NCBI RefSeq assembly: GCF_003628505.1
Contig: NZ_RBZP01000001.1
Location: forward strand, 372,001-436,000
From: Oceanobacillus halophilus
GTDB taxonomy: Bacteria > Bacillota > Bacilli > Bacillales > Amphibacillaceae
Length of the DNA: 64,000 bases
Direction of reading: 5' to 3'
The position numbers and the translations under genes were made by a program. The notes beneath the pieces were generated by a model. That model searched no databases. It was given only the letters and a program-made list of their open reading frames with translations, and had not been told where the DNA came from. Positions 45,216 through 53,881 of this stretch are shown piece after piece. How positions within the stretch are numbered: the first letter of the stretch is position 1; every line of letters starts with the position of its first letter.

Positions 45216-45704
45216 CTATTTCCGGTCATATTGTAAGAAATAGTAATCATATCGATTTTTCTCATCTTTTTCCCCTTTTATTTTAGAGGAAAGATTCCAT
45301 TTCTCTTCTTCAAAAACTGGAAAATAGGTTTCGCCTTGGAACTCTTCATCAATCCATGTAATATACATCCGGTCGGCAAAAGGTAATATTTGAGTAAAAA
45401 TATTTCCACCACCAATGATAAAAAATTCCTCCTCTGGCTGTTCTTTGTTCCACTGTAATACCGTAGTGATATCATGAATGACTTCTACACCCTCTGGAAA
45501 ATCTATCTTACTTTTTGTAAGAACCACGTTCCTTCGATTGGGTAAGGCTCTTCCAATAGATTGGAAAGTTTTTCTGCCCATTATGATTGTATGGCCAGTA
45601 GTTTTTTGCTTAAAGAATTTGAGGTCATTTGGCAGGTGCCATGGCAAATCATTATTGGCCCCGATAATACGGTTTTTATCCATTGCTACTAAAAGTGACA
45701 GCAT
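45216..45704 (-). CDS. dfrA: Dihydrofolate reductase
   Basis: A 162-residue enzyme reducing dihydrofolate to tetrahydrofolate with NADPH; the target of trimethoprim. It shows LLVAMDKNRIIGANNDLPWH with the catalytic carboxylate in LPNDLKFFK, TIIMGRKTFQSIGRALPNR, and the NADPH loop FFIIGGGNIF. It starts 22 bases after thyA, whose reaction produces dihydrofolate, so the pair forms one functional unit. Confidence 0.95.
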   Translation of the reverse strand: MLSLLVAMDKNRIIGANNDLPWHLPNDLKFFKQKTTGHTIIMGRKTFQSIGRALPNRRNVVLTKSKIDFPEGVEVIHDITTVLQWNKEQPEEEFFIIGGGNIFTQILPFADRMYITWIDEEFQGETYFPVFEEEKWNLSSKIKGEKDEKNRYDYYFLQYDRK

Positions 45705-45726
45705 ATTAATCTCTCCTTATCTTTTG

Positions 45727-46683
45727 TTAGACAGCAATAGGAGCTTTAATCGCTGCATGTGGGTTATAATCAACGATGTTAAAGTCATCTATGTCGAAGT
45801 CAAAAATTGATTGTTTCTCTTTGTTTATTTCTATTCTGGGTAAGTTTCTCCTATCTCGATTAAGTTGTGTCCTCACTTGGTCCACATGATTAGCATAAAT
45901 ATGAGCATCTCCTAACGTGTGTACAAACTCCCCTACATCTAAGTTACATTCATGAGCAATTAAATGAGTTAATAGTGCATAACTGGCAATATTAAAAGGA
46001 ACTCCTAAGAAGACATCTCCACTTCTTTGATATAACTGACAAGATAATTTCCCATCTGCAACATAAAACTGAAACATCGTATGGCATGGAGGTAATGCCA
46101 TATTCGGAATATCCTCAGGATTCCATGCAGTTACAATATGCCTTCTGGAATTAGGGTTTGTTTTTATAGAATGAATAACTTCTTTCAATTGATCAATGGT
46201 TTCACTGTTGGACATTTTCCAATCTCGCCATTGTTTCCCGTATACGGAACCTAAGTCACCAAACTTTTCAGCAAATGTATTGTCGTTTAATATTTTTTCT
46301 TTAAATAGGTTCATTTGTTCTTGGTATGTTTGATTAAATTCAGCATCCTGCTGACTTCTTATACCAAAATTAGTCATATCTGGTCCATTATACTCTTTAC
46401 TTGTTACCCACTTTTCAAATGCCCATTCATTCCAAATATTATTATTATGTTGAAGTAAATAACGAATATTGGTATCCCCTTTGATAAACCACAAAAGTTC
46501 ACTAGCTACTAACTTAAACGGAACTCTCTTCGTAGTTAGTAATGGGAACCCTTCTTGTAAATTAAATCTCATTTGATATCCAAAGGTGGAATAAGTTCCT
46601 GTATTTGTTCGATCATCTCTTTTATGACCATTGTTTAATATATATTCACATAAATTTAAATAGGCTTTTTCACCGTTACTCAT
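45727..46683 (-). CDS. thyA: Thymidylate synthase
   Basis: A 318-residue ThyA that methylates dUMP using methylene-tetrahydrofolate. The catalytic Cys is in [19 protein letters not shown] near residue 198. [20 protein letters not shown] and [20 protein letters not shown] are family signatures, and a 90-residue insertion near residues 85-150 makes it the longer form, as in Lactobacillus casei. It is the first gene of the thyA-dfrA-tatA-tatA-tatC-yozE run. Confidence 0.95.
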   Translation of the reverse strand: MSNGEKAYLNLCEYILNNGHKRDDRTNTGTYSTFGYQMRFNLQEGFPLLTTKRVPFKLVASELLWFIKGDTNIRYLLQHNNNIWNEWAFEKWVTSKEYNGPDMTNFGIRSQQDAEFNQTYQEQMNLFKEKILNDNTFAEKFGDLGSVYGKQWRDWKMSNSETIDQLKEVIHSIKTNPNSRRHIVTAWNPEDIPNMALPPCHTMFQFYVADGKLSCQLYQRSGDVFLGVPFNIASYALLTHLIAHECNLDVGEFVHTLGDAHIYANHVDQVRTQLNRDRRNLPRIEINKEKQSIFDFDIDDFNIVDYNPHAAIKAPIAV

Positions 46684-46881
46684 GGCTTACTCTCCTCCAA
46701 GTTCATCTATCTATTAAATTTTTATTGCATCTATTGTAACACAATAGTAAATCATATAAAGATGAATTTTCCATAAATCTATTATAGTAACATTGGTTGA
46801 TATGGTTGATTATATTGAAAAGGATAAACCATATCATCTTACTACTAAACACACAAAAATAGATAATAAGGAGGAAATATT

Positions 46882-47925
46882 TTGTTTGCTAAGGCCATTA
46901 AATACCTAATAATAGGGGTATTCTCATACAGTATTCTTTTAAACATGCCTATTACCAGTACATCAGAGACCAAGTTAGAGCATGTTGGTACATTGCAGGA
47001 AGAAAATAGTTCTTATAACCATAAAGAAATCTCTCGGTTACGATTGGATAAACCCAATGATGTCACCTTTCTCGCAACCGAAGAAACAGACGATGATTTC
47101 CACGTTGAACCAAGCCACATCATACAGAAAATAAAAAATAATCATCCAAAGGATAGGATGAAATGGGAAAATCATGAGACTTTTCGAGTGCTATTCGAAT
47201 CAGAGAAAAAGAGGTTTATTCAAGAATTAGAAAACTTAACAAAGACCATAGTTATAGATGATTACCGTGATTATCAGAATGATTTAAAGGAAATACAGAA
47301 ATCCCTGAAATATTTTGGTTATTATGAAGGAGAAATTGATGGTTTATATGGTCCATTAACGATAGAAGCGCTAGATGTTGCTGAAAAGGAACTTGGTCTG
47401 GAAGTAAAAGAGAAAGTTCAAACCCAAATAGCGGCTTTTCATGAGCAAACAACGGAAGAAGATAATTATAGCGATCATCGAGCTGAGACTAATCCTCATT
47501 CAACGAATCAGGAAAAAGAAAAAGTAGAAACAATTGAAGAGAAGAATAATCAAGTCTCGCCTAACACAGGTCAATCTAACGTGATTCAAGTTGCTACATC
47601 TTTTATAGGTACTCCTTACGTCTGGGGTGGTGAATCTCCATCAGGCTTTGATTGTAGCGGATTTATTCATTATGTTTATCAGACTCAAGGAATCGATCTT
47701 CCTAGAACGGTCAGTGAGATTTGGAGTGTTGGTCAAACGGTTAGTTCCCCCTCAGTTGGAGACTTTGTGTTTTTTACTACTTACAAATCGGGGCCATCCC
47801 ATATGGGGATTTACATAGGTAATGGAGAGTTTGTTCATGCAGGAACCTCATCAGGTGTTACAATCAGCAATATGAACAGTTCCTATTGGCAACCCAAATA
47901 CTTAGGTGCAAAACGTATCCAATAG
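46882..47925 (+). CDS. Peptidoglycan hydrolase with PG-binding and NlpC/P60 domains
   Basis: A 347-residue exported protein. An N-terminal hydrophobic segment (AIKYLIIGVFSYSILLN) acts as signal peptide or anchor. A peptidoglycan-binding domain lies near 130-175 (IQKSLKYFGYYEGEIDGLYG). A Glu/Asn-rich linker leads into the NlpC/P60 domain (about 230-347) with catalytic Cys in SGFDCSGFIHYVYQ and His in PSHMGIYIGNGEFVHAG. Such enzymes cut D-Glu-mDAP bonds in the cell wall. The start is TTG 46882 with AAGGAGG seven bases upstream. It is divergent from thyA. Confidence 0.85.
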   Translation: MFAKAIKYLIIGVFSYSILLNMPITSTSETKLEHVGTLQEENSSYNHKEISRLRLDKPNDVTFLATEETDDDFHVEPSHIIQKIKNNHPKDRMKWENHETFRVLFESEKKRFIQELENLTKTIVIDDYRDYQNDLKEIQKSLKYFGYYEGEIDGLYGPLTIEALDVAEKELGLEVKEKVQTQIAAFHEQTTEEDNYSDHRAETNPHSTNQEKEKVETIEEKNNQVSPNTGQSNVIQVATSFIGTPYVWGGESPSGFDCSGFIHYVYQTQGIDLPRTVSEIWSVGQTVSSPSVGDFVFFTTYKSGPSHMGIYIGNGEFVHAGTSSGVTISNMNSSYWQPKYLGAKRIQ

Positions 47926-48149
47926 AAATTTGTTTCATGTTTGTTCATGGTGTTCATAAGTTTCATTTCATAAAATGCTATTTATAGGGTTTAAACTCAC
48001 TCCGGCAAAACTGTTTTAATGAATAGTTCTTTTCAAAAAGATTGTTGCTTTTTAACATGACTTTACATTACATTTTGTATATAGGCCTGATATCTTTAAT
48101 TCAGAATCGTGTAGCTCTCGCTTACACTTATGTTTGGTTTGTGCGATTA
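47926..48149. other. Non-coding gap after the NlpC/P60 gene
   Basis: AT-rich sequence with several TTCAT-type repeats and no clear terminator. No gene seen before the G+C-rich repeat that follows. Confidence 0.3.
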
Positions 48150-48232
48150 TTCGCTCCGGCAGAATACTTGCGGTTCGCGGGCACGGCCTCAGCCTCCCCG
48201 CGGAAAGCGTAGTGTATTTCCGCAGCGAGGTT
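48150..48232. repeat. G+C-rich structured intergenic repeat
   Basis: A short island far richer in G+C than its surroundings. CGCGGG (48176-48181) pairs with CCCGCG (48197-48202), and GCGGAAA (48200-48206) pairs with TTTCCGC (48217-48223); the two stems share bases and exclude each other. The motif CGCTTTCCGCGGGGAGGC on the minus strand resembles dispersed intergenic repeats I know from Bacillaceae genomes. Confidence 0.6.
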
Positions 48233-48400
48233 AAGCACATTACTTAAATTCAGTTTATCAATAATATCTATCAACTTTAAACTTTAAAAAGCAATAGGTG
48301 CAATTTACCATAAAAAGCTTTGTTAGTATAGTTAACTAGAATTATAAATGAGATGGTGTAAATTTCGTGTTGGTAACTGATACCAATATTCAGGTTCCTT

Positions 48401-48994
48401 TTACCATTCTTGAAAAAATTGCTCTAGGAAATTTTCCATAAATTGATGCCGTTGTTGAGCTATTTTTTTTGCTTGTTCGGTATGCATCATCTCTTTTAGT
48501 TTTAGTAGTTTATCATAAAAGTGCTGGACAGAAGTGTTTTCTTGTTCCTCGTGGTAAATCATTTGACCTTTCGTGCCTCCATAAGCAAAGGTTCTCGCTA
48601 TACCAATCGCACCAATAGCATCTAACCTATCAGCGTCCTGTACAATTTTACCTTCTATTGTATCTGGAATTTTTCCCTTACTATAGGAGATATTACGAAT
48701 AATATGAAGAATTGTTTCCATATCCTGTTCGTTAATAGATAACGAAATTAAGAAGGCTTTCAATTCATTAATTGCTACATCCGGATTTTGAAATAACTTG
48801 TAGTCACCAATGTCATGCAACCACGCTGCTACCTCACATATAAATTCATCTGCTCCTTCATGTAAGGCAATATTTTTCGCCATGTTTGCTACTCTTTGCA
48901 TATGATAAAAGTCATGACCTGATGAATCTTTATTAAATAAATCTTGAACATATTCTTTAATTTCCTCTATTTTTTTTTGCTTGATGTTCACCAT
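48401..48994 (-). CDS. HD-domain phosphohydrolase (YpgQ/YedJ-like)
   Basis: A 197-residue metal-dependent phosphohydrolase. Metal ligands are in SGHDFYHMQRVANMA and AAWLHDIGDYKLF (the HD pair), and the later Asp in GKIVQDADRLDAIGAIGIAR. This set matches the YpgQ/YedJ group, whose B. subtilis member is a nucleotide pyrophosphohydrolase. The start at 48994 has GGAG seven bases upstream. It is divergent from the cold-shock gene, with the RNA-like element between them. Confidence 0.82.
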   Translation of the reverse strand: MVNIKQKKIEEIKEYVQDLFNKDSSGHDFYHMQRVANMAKNIALHEGADEFICEVAAWLHDIGDYKLFQNPDVAINELKAFLISLSINEQDMETILHIIRNISYSKGKIPDTIEGKIVQDADRLDAIGAIGIARTFAYGGTKGQMIYHEEQENTSVQHFYDKLLKLKEMMHTEQAKKIAQQRHQFMENFLEQFFQEW

Positions 48995-49101
48995 TATCAA
49001 TCTCCTTTTAAGATTCTCTACTTGCTTTACAAAAAATTATAAATGATGTTCGTTTATTCTAGAAATATATTGACAAATTAACATAAAATGGTATAAAATC
49101 C

Positions 49102-49130
49102 TTGACTAACGCTTACAAATAAGCTATATT
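49102..49130 (+). promoter_or_regulatory. Strong sigma-A promoter with a palindrome in its spacer
   Basis: TTGACT and TATATT are 17 bases apart. The spacer carries GCTTACAAATAAGC (49111-49124), a perfect five-base inverted repeat, a likely repressor site. The transcript should begin near 49137. Confidence 0.7.
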
Positions 49131-49136
49131 AGGGGC

Positions 49137-49236
49137 AAGCAAAGAAGATGTACGGATTCATTAAGAAACAGGCAACTTCTCCTAGAAGTGGATGTAATTA
49201 TAATCCTACTCTTCTAGAGAAAAGTTGCCTTTTTTA
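49137..49236 (+). ncRNA. Candidate small RNA or attenuator upstream of csp
   Basis: A well-spaced promoter is followed about 35 bases later by a long hairpin. AGGCAACTT (49170-49178) pairs with AAGTTGCCT (49222-49230), and inside it CTAGAAG/CTTCTAG extend the stem with bulges around an AT-rich loop. Six Ts follow directly. No frame of useful length fits inside, so transcription should give an RNA of about 100 bases, or a leader that must be read through to express the cold-shock gene 67 bases further on. I do not recognise it as a known riboswitch class. Confidence 0.6.
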
Positions 49237-49303
49237 TTTAATGTTTTTGTTGCTCTACTTTGTATTACCACGTTTTACGTGAAAGTTTTTAGGAGGAAAG
49301 AAA

Positions 49304-49504
49304 ATGGAAAACGGAGTAGTAAAATGGTTTAATGCGGAAAAAGGCTATGGTTTCATCCAATTGGAAGAAGGAAATGATGTATTTGTTCATTATTCCGCTA
49401 TCCAAGAAGAAGGATTTAAATCTTTAGAAGAAGGACAAGAAGTTTCTTTTGAAATTGTTGAAGGTGAACGTGGTCCTCAAGCTGCAAATGTTGTAAAAAA
49501 ATAA
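49304..49504 (+). CDS. Cold-shock protein (CspA family)
   Basis: A 66-residue nucleic acid-binding protein. RNP1 is KGYGFI and RNP2 is VFVHYSAI; the N-terminus [19 protein letters not shown] and C-terminal [10 protein letters not shown] are standard. It acts as an RNA chaperone at low temperature or in growth. AGGAGG lies seven bases before the ATG. A structured element lies in front of it and CACGTTTTACGTG sits just before the ribosome binding site, both possible control points. Confidence 0.95.
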   Translation: MENGVVKWFNAEKGYGFIQLEEGNDVFVHYSAIQEEGFKSLEEGQEVSFEIVEGERGPQAANVVKK

Positions 49505-49521
49505 ATAATAACTAATATATA

Positions 49522-49557
49522 AAAGAGGAAATCTACTTGAGATTTCCTCTTTTTTTG
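49522..49557 (+). terminator. Terminator after the cold-shock gene
   Basis: AAAGAGGAAATCT and AGATTTCCTCTTT form a perfect 13-base stem followed by a T-run. Confidence 0.92.
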
Positions 49558-49764
49558 TGCCCGAATTAGAACATTCATTCCCCTTTTTATCACAAAATGT
49601 TCAAATACTTTTCTAACGTAATAGTTAGTAAAATTGCCAAATCCCCTTTGATAATGCTTATTGAACAAATTGTGAAAAGTTTTCAAACCATGTAAATTCC
49701 ATTTTCATATTGTGTATGATGAAAATAGATAATTAATTCTAGCTTCTGAAGGGGTGAAGAATAT

Positions 49765-49890
49765 ATGAGTTTAAAAGAGAGTCAGGAAAAAGAAACAAAT
49801 CTTAAGGGTACTTTAATTTCCGTATCAATACTTGGATTTGTACTAATTGCTTCATGGGTTGGAGTCTTTATTTTATTTCTTTCAAGGTAA
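49765..49890 (+). CDS. Cytochrome c oxidase subunit IIa (41 residues)
   Basis: A tiny membrane protein: a charged N-terminus (MSLKESQEKETNLKGTL) and one membrane helix (VSILGFVLIASWVGVFILFL). Length, topology and position just before subunits II and I match subunit IIa of ba3-type (family B) oxidases such as that of Thermus. GGGGTG lies upstream of the ATG. It supplies the missing first helix to the short subunit II in the known ba3 structure. Subunit II begins 38 bases further on. Confidence 0.88.
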   Translation: MSLKESQEKETNLKGTLISVSILGFVLIASWVGVFILFLSR

Positions 49891-49927
49891 ATTGATTAAA
49901 AATGAAAATTAAGGGGGAAAGAAAAAC

Positions 49928-50431
49928 ATGCATTTGCACAAATATGAAAAATGGTGGTTAACTTTTGGCATTGCATCCTTAATAGTCTTCTTGATTATTT
50001 TAGGATTTGGAGCATTTTATTTAGGAACACACCCTCAGAGTCATGGAATCACTATTGATCCAGAAAATATTGAGGCAGAAGAGGCTTTTAAACCTGAGAA
50101 TTTAGGCCTAACGAAAGTAGATGAAGGAAAGTATGTTTTAAATGTTGTTGCCTCAGCGTTTAATTATGACCTGGGAACAGATGAAGATGGTAATCCAGTA
50201 AAACACATTCAGATTCCAAAAGGATCTACTGTTCTTATTCAAGCGACTACTCCAGATGTTGTACATGGGTTTAACATAGCTGGAACCAATGCAAATATGA
50301 TGGTTGAACCAGGTTATATAAGCAGCATGGAAATAGAAATGAAGCAGCCAGGAGAATACACACTTTTATGTAATGAATACTGTGGAGTAGGACATCATAT
50401 GATGTTTGCCACTGTGGAGGTGACTGATTAA
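49928..50431 (+). CDS. cbaB: ba3-type cytochrome c oxidase subunit II
   Basis: A 167-residue protein with a single N-terminal membrane helix (WLTFGIASLIVFLIILGFGA) and an outward cupredoxin domain. CuA ligands are His in TTPDVVHGFNIAG and the cluster LLCNEYCGVGHHMM (two Cys, His, Met, plus the Glu carbonyl position). One helix instead of two is the family B form, which needs subunit IIa encoded just upstream. Its stop overlaps the next start (TAATG), so the two are translationally coupled. Confidence 0.9.
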   Translation: MHLHKYEKWWLTFGIASLIVFLIILGFGAFYLGTHPQSHGITIDPENIEAEEAFKPENLGLTKVDEGKYVLNVVASAFNYDLGTDEDGNPVKHIQIPKGSTVLIQATTPDVVHGFNIAGTNANMMVEPGYISSMEIEMKQPGEYTLLCNEYCGVGHHMMFATVEVTD

Positions 50432-52122
50432 TGGCTGTAGAAAAATTAGTTAATTATGAAACGAATTCTAGGCTACCATTAACCCTTTCAAAATCAGAAA
50501 AACGACTTTATATGTCTTTTATATCATTTGCGTTTATTGCACTATTTATCGGTGGGCTAATGGGGCTTTTACAAGTATTAGTGCGTTCAGGTCATTTTAC
50601 ATTACCAGCAGGTATTGACTATTATCAAGTGTTAACTGTTCATGGTGTTATTTTAGGTTTGGTTCTAACCACTTATTTCATTGTCGGATTCCAATATGCG
50701 CTAATGGGCAAAACAGTTGGGATTTCCGATACACAGCGCAGAGTAGCTTGGTTAGGATTTTGGATTATGACTATTGGCACAGTAATGGCTGCAATTACTG
50801 TATTATACGGTAAAGCTAGTGTACTTTATACTTTTTATGCACCATTAAAGGCTCATCCTGCCTTCTATATCGGGTTAGCTTTAGTTATTGTAGGTAGTTG
50901 GATTGCGTGTTTCGTGAATTGGAGACAATTATACATTTGGAAAAAGAAACATCCAAATGAAAAATCACCATTATTAGCGTTCATGGTTGTCATTAATATG
51001 GCCATGTGGTTTATTGCAACACTCGGTGTAGCTGGCTCGGTACTTTTCCAGTTTATCCCTTGGTCATTAGGGTATGCCGCTACCATTGATGTTCTGCTAA
51101 GCCGTACATTATTCTGGTACTTCGGACATCCACTTGTTTATTTCTGGTTACTACCAGCATATATGGCTTGGTATGCCATTATTCCAAAAATAATTGGAGG
51201 AAAGATATTCAGTGACTCTTTAGCAAGATTATCTTTTGTCCTATTCCTATTTTTCTCTATTCCAGTAGGACTTCATCACCAGTTGACTGAACCTGGTTTG
51301 GATACGACCTGGAAATTTATTCAAGTAGTCTTAACTTTCATGGTTGTTATTCCAAGCTTAATGACTGCATTTTCTATGTTTGCTACATTTGAAATTACCG
51401 GTCGTAAAAAAGGATATGGTGGATTATTTGGTTGGTTAAAACACTTACCTTGGAAAGATGTTCGCTTCTTAGCACCATTTATAGGTATGTTAGCATTCAT
51501 TCCAGGCGGCGCTGGTGGTCTCATTAATGCTTCTTACCAATTAAATACGGTTGTTCACAACACTATTTGGGTTACTGGACACTTCCATTTAACCGTGGCA
51601 ACTACTGTAGTTCTTACATTTTTCGGTATTACTTATTGGCTGGTACCACACTTAACCGGACGAAAATTAACAAAATCAATGAATCGTTTAGGCATTATAC
51701 AAACCATTTTCTGGACATTAGGTATGACTATTATGTCAGGTGCGATGCATATCCAAGGACTATTTGGAGGTCCTAGACGTTCAGCATACTCCGAATACAA
51801 TGGTACAGAGCAAGTTGCTGAATGGGGAGCATATCAAATGGCTCAAGCAATTGGTGGCTCTATTCTCTTCATTGCTATTATCATCATGCTGTATATCTTC
51901 ATAAAATTAGCATTCTTTGCTCCTAAAGGGGAAGAGGAATTTCCAATTGCAGAAGAAGAAATCGATGCAGAGCCAACACCTATGTGGTTGGAACGTTGGA
52001 AATTGTGGATTGCCATAACCATTGCCTTGATATTATTTGCATATACAATTCCGATTGCAGATGTTATCCAAAACGCACCTCCGGGATCAGCACCATTTGC
52101 ATGGCCAATTGGTAATAATTAA
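50431..52122 (+). CDS. cbaA: ba3-type cytochrome c oxidase subunit I
   Basis: A 563-residue haem-copper oxidase subunit with about 13 membrane helices. The low-spin haem ligand is in LTVHGVILGLVL. CuB and the cross-linked Tyr lie in WYFGHPLVYFWLLPAYM, the CuB His pair in VGLHHQLTEPG, and the two further haem His in VTGHFHLTVATT. HPxVYFWLLPAY is the family B (ba3/b(o/a)3) signature rather than the A family. It reduces O2 to water with low-cost proton pumping and tends to be used at low oxygen. No haem A synthesis genes are nearby. Confidence 0.93.
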   Translation: MAVEKLVNYETNSRLPLTLSKSEKRLYMSFISFAFIALFIGGLMGLLQVLVRSGHFTLPAGIDYYQVLTVHGVILGLVLTTYFIVGFQYALMGKTVGISDTQRRVAWLGFWIMTIGTVMAAITVLYGKASVLYTFYAPLKAHPAFYIGLALVIVGSWIACFVNWRQLYIWKKKHPNEKSPLLAFMVVINMAMWFIATLGVAGSVLFQFIPWSLGYAATIDVLLSRTLFWYFGHPLVYFWLLPAYMAWYAIIPKIIGGKIFSDSLARLSFVLFLFFSIPVGLHHQLTEPGLDTTWKFIQVVLTFMVVIPSLMTAFSMFATFEITGRKKGYGGLFGWLKHLPWKDVRFLAPFIGMLAFIPGGAGGLINASYQLNTVVHNTIWVTGHFHLTVATTVVLTFFGITYWLVPHLTGRKLTKSMNRLGIIQTIFWTLGMTIMSGAMHIQGLFGGPRRSAYSEYNGTEQVAEWGAYQMAQAIGGSILFIAIIIMLYIFIKLAFFAPKGEEEFPIAEEEIDAEPTPMWLERWKLWIAITIALILFAYTIPIADVIQNAPPGSAPFAWPIGNN

Positions 52123-52135
52123 TTCTTAATAAAGA

Positions 52136-52236
52136 AGCTGGGAGATAAATAAAGAGTTAAATTCAAAAGACGACCAACGTTTCCAGAGCAAGTTTGAGCT
52201 CACAGAAGGTCCATTAACTCTCTTTTTCCCGGCCTC
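52136..52236. terminator. Long irregular hairpin between cbaA and bpsB
   Basis: GCTGGGA (from 52138) and AAGAGTTAA pair with TTAACTCT and TCCCGGC some 60 bases later, giving a long interrupted stem with T-rich sequence at its end. It separates two convergent units. Confidence 0.55.
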
Positions 52237-52237
52237 T

Positions 52238-52756
52238 TTATTTATTTATTATTCCTCTCAAAGCCTTTTCTTCTGCCGGTATTCGAATTCTCATTAATAA
52301 TAAATGGAATATCGGAAAAATAATCGATGTCAGGTAAGCTCCGAATAGCAAAGGTATTAAAAATAATTCGATACCAACGATGATATAGTTTGGATGTTTA
52401 ATATATCTATACGGTCCTCTTTTTACTAGCGCAACATTAGGAAGTACAATAATTTTTGTATTCCAGAATTTACCTAATGATTGAATGCACCATACCCTAA
52501 CTAATTGGGTAAGGAGAAATAGAGAAAACAAGTAATTATTCATCTCAATTGTTCTGAGATCACGCAGGAATACCTCGAATAGAATAGAGATGAAAAATAA
52601 TCCATGGATAATAACAAACCATTTGTAATGTTCAGAAGCTAGTTCTATGCCCCCTCGTTCTCTCATCCATTGTTCATTTCTTCTAGCAATTTTTAACTCA
52701 ATTAAACGTTGTATAATAATGAAGATAAACAATAACCATAAAAATGCCTGCATCAT
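52238..52756 (-). CDS. bpsB: Isoprenylcysteine methyltransferase-like protein BpsB
   Basis: A 172-residue membrane methyltransferase of the ICMT/PEMT-like family with about four hydrophobic segments. YRYIKHPNYIIVGIELFLIP near residue 118 is the SAM-binding signature. In B. subtilis the equivalent YpbQ (BpsB) methylates alkylpyrones made by BpsA. Here the gene overlaps the end of bpsA by four bases (ATGA), so the two are coupled. Its C-terminus points towards the ba3 oxidase genes. Confidence 0.85.
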   Translation of the reverse strand: MMQAFLWLLFIFIIIQRLIELKIARRNEQWMRERGGIELASEHYKWFVIIHGLFFISILFEVFLRDLRTIEMNNYLFSLFLLTQLVRVWCIQSLGKFWNTKIIVLPNVALVKRGPYRYIKHPNYIIVGIELFLIPLLFGAYLTSIIFPIFHLLLMRIRIPAEEKALRGIINK

Positions 52757-53841
52757 TCATTCCACTCCAATAACAGTAATTCTGAGCTAAATCCAGGGCC
52801 TAATGCAGACAGAATACTCTTTTCCTTGCTGTCTACTCCCTCAGACATCCATCTATTTAAAACATATAATACTGTCGCAGAAGACATATTCCCATGATCC
52901 GATAATACGTTATAAGAATGAACCAGTTTATCCGACGAACATTGTAATACCTCTTCCATCGCTAAGAGAACTTTTTTTCCACCAGGATGTGCAACATAGG
53001 AATGGATGTCGCTTTTGTTGTAATTTACATGTGATAAAAATGATTGAATATGTTCTTTCCAAAATGAAAGAACTAATGAGGGAATACTTTTAGCAAATAT
53101 GACTTCTAAGCCACGATTTGTGACATCCCAGCCCATTACGGAAGTACTATTTGATTGAAGCCACGAGCTACTTGAAGAAATTTTTGGTACCGTTGTTTTT
53201 CTATATTTGAGATATGGAGAATCTTCGCCCACCACTAATGCAGCGCTTACACCATCACCAAAAAGAGCAGTCCCCACAATATTACTTTTCTTTACATCAC
53301 CTTTTTGAAAGGTTAGGCTGCAAAGCTCACAGCAAACAACTAGTGCAACCTTCTCTGGATGAGCAGTAGTCCAGTCGTATGCACTGGACAAACCAACTGC
53401 TCCCCCAGCACAACCCAACCCCCACAAAGGCATACGTTTCACGTCCCTACGAAATGGACGTTCGTTAAGAAGATAAACATCCATTGACGGTGCGGCAATT
53501 CCAGAACTGGAAACATAAATAATCATATCGATAGCTTCATATGGAATAGAATCAACCAGAAAATCAGGATTATATAAACAATGATCAATGGCTTTCAACG
53601 AATATTCCTTAGCATACAATTGGTAAAGGTTATTTTTTTCTTCAAAAGAATGTTCTTCTTCAAACCACGACTTCTCAACTACGAATTGTCTATTTTTTAC
53701 TTCCGCATGATCAAAAACCGGCAGCAATCTGTCCACTTGTCTTGTTGAGTAGCTAAATATGTTTTTTACAAACTGCTTAATTTCCTGTTGATTCATATTA
53801 TATTTAGGTGTACTAATACCTGTGGAACAGATATAAGTCAT
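52753..53841 (-). CDS. bpsA: Type III polyketide synthase BpsA
   Basis: A chalcone synthase-like enzyme of 362 residues. The catalytic Cys is in LWGLGCAGGAVGLSSAYDW near residue 145, the His in VAHPGGKKVL near 287, and the Asn in LSDHGNMSSATVLYVL near 320. It extends fatty acyl-CoAs with malonyl-CoA to give alkylpyrones in B. subtilis (BcsA/BpsA). Length and motifs are complete. It is followed by bpsB in a coupled pair, so methylated triketide pyrones are the likely product. Confidence 0.9.
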   Translation of the reverse strand: MTYICSTGISTPKYNMNQQEIKQFVKNIFSYSTRQVDRLLPVFDHAEVKNRQFVVEKSWFEEEHSFEEKNNLYQLYAKEYSLKAIDHCLYNPDFLVDSIPYEAIDMIIYVSSSGIAAPSMDVYLLNERPFRRDVKRMPLWGLGCAGGAVGLSSAYDWTTAHPEKVALVVCCELCSLTFQKGDVKKSNIVGTALFGDGVSAALVVGEDSPYLKYRKTTVPKISSSSSWLQSNSTSVMGWDVTNRGLEVIFAKSIPSLVLSFWKEHIQSFLSHVNYNKSDIHSYVAHPGGKKVLLAMEEVLQCSSDKLVHSYNVLSDHGNMSSATVLYVLNRWMSEGVDSKEKSILSALGPGFSSELLLLEWNE

Positions 53842-53881
53842 TGGATATTGTCACCCTTCTAAGATGTGAGATTTTCCCCGA

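Noticed and set aside
48052-48240. 62-residue minus-strand frame
   Set aside because: It reads through the G+C-rich repeat and has no start signal or protein-like composition.
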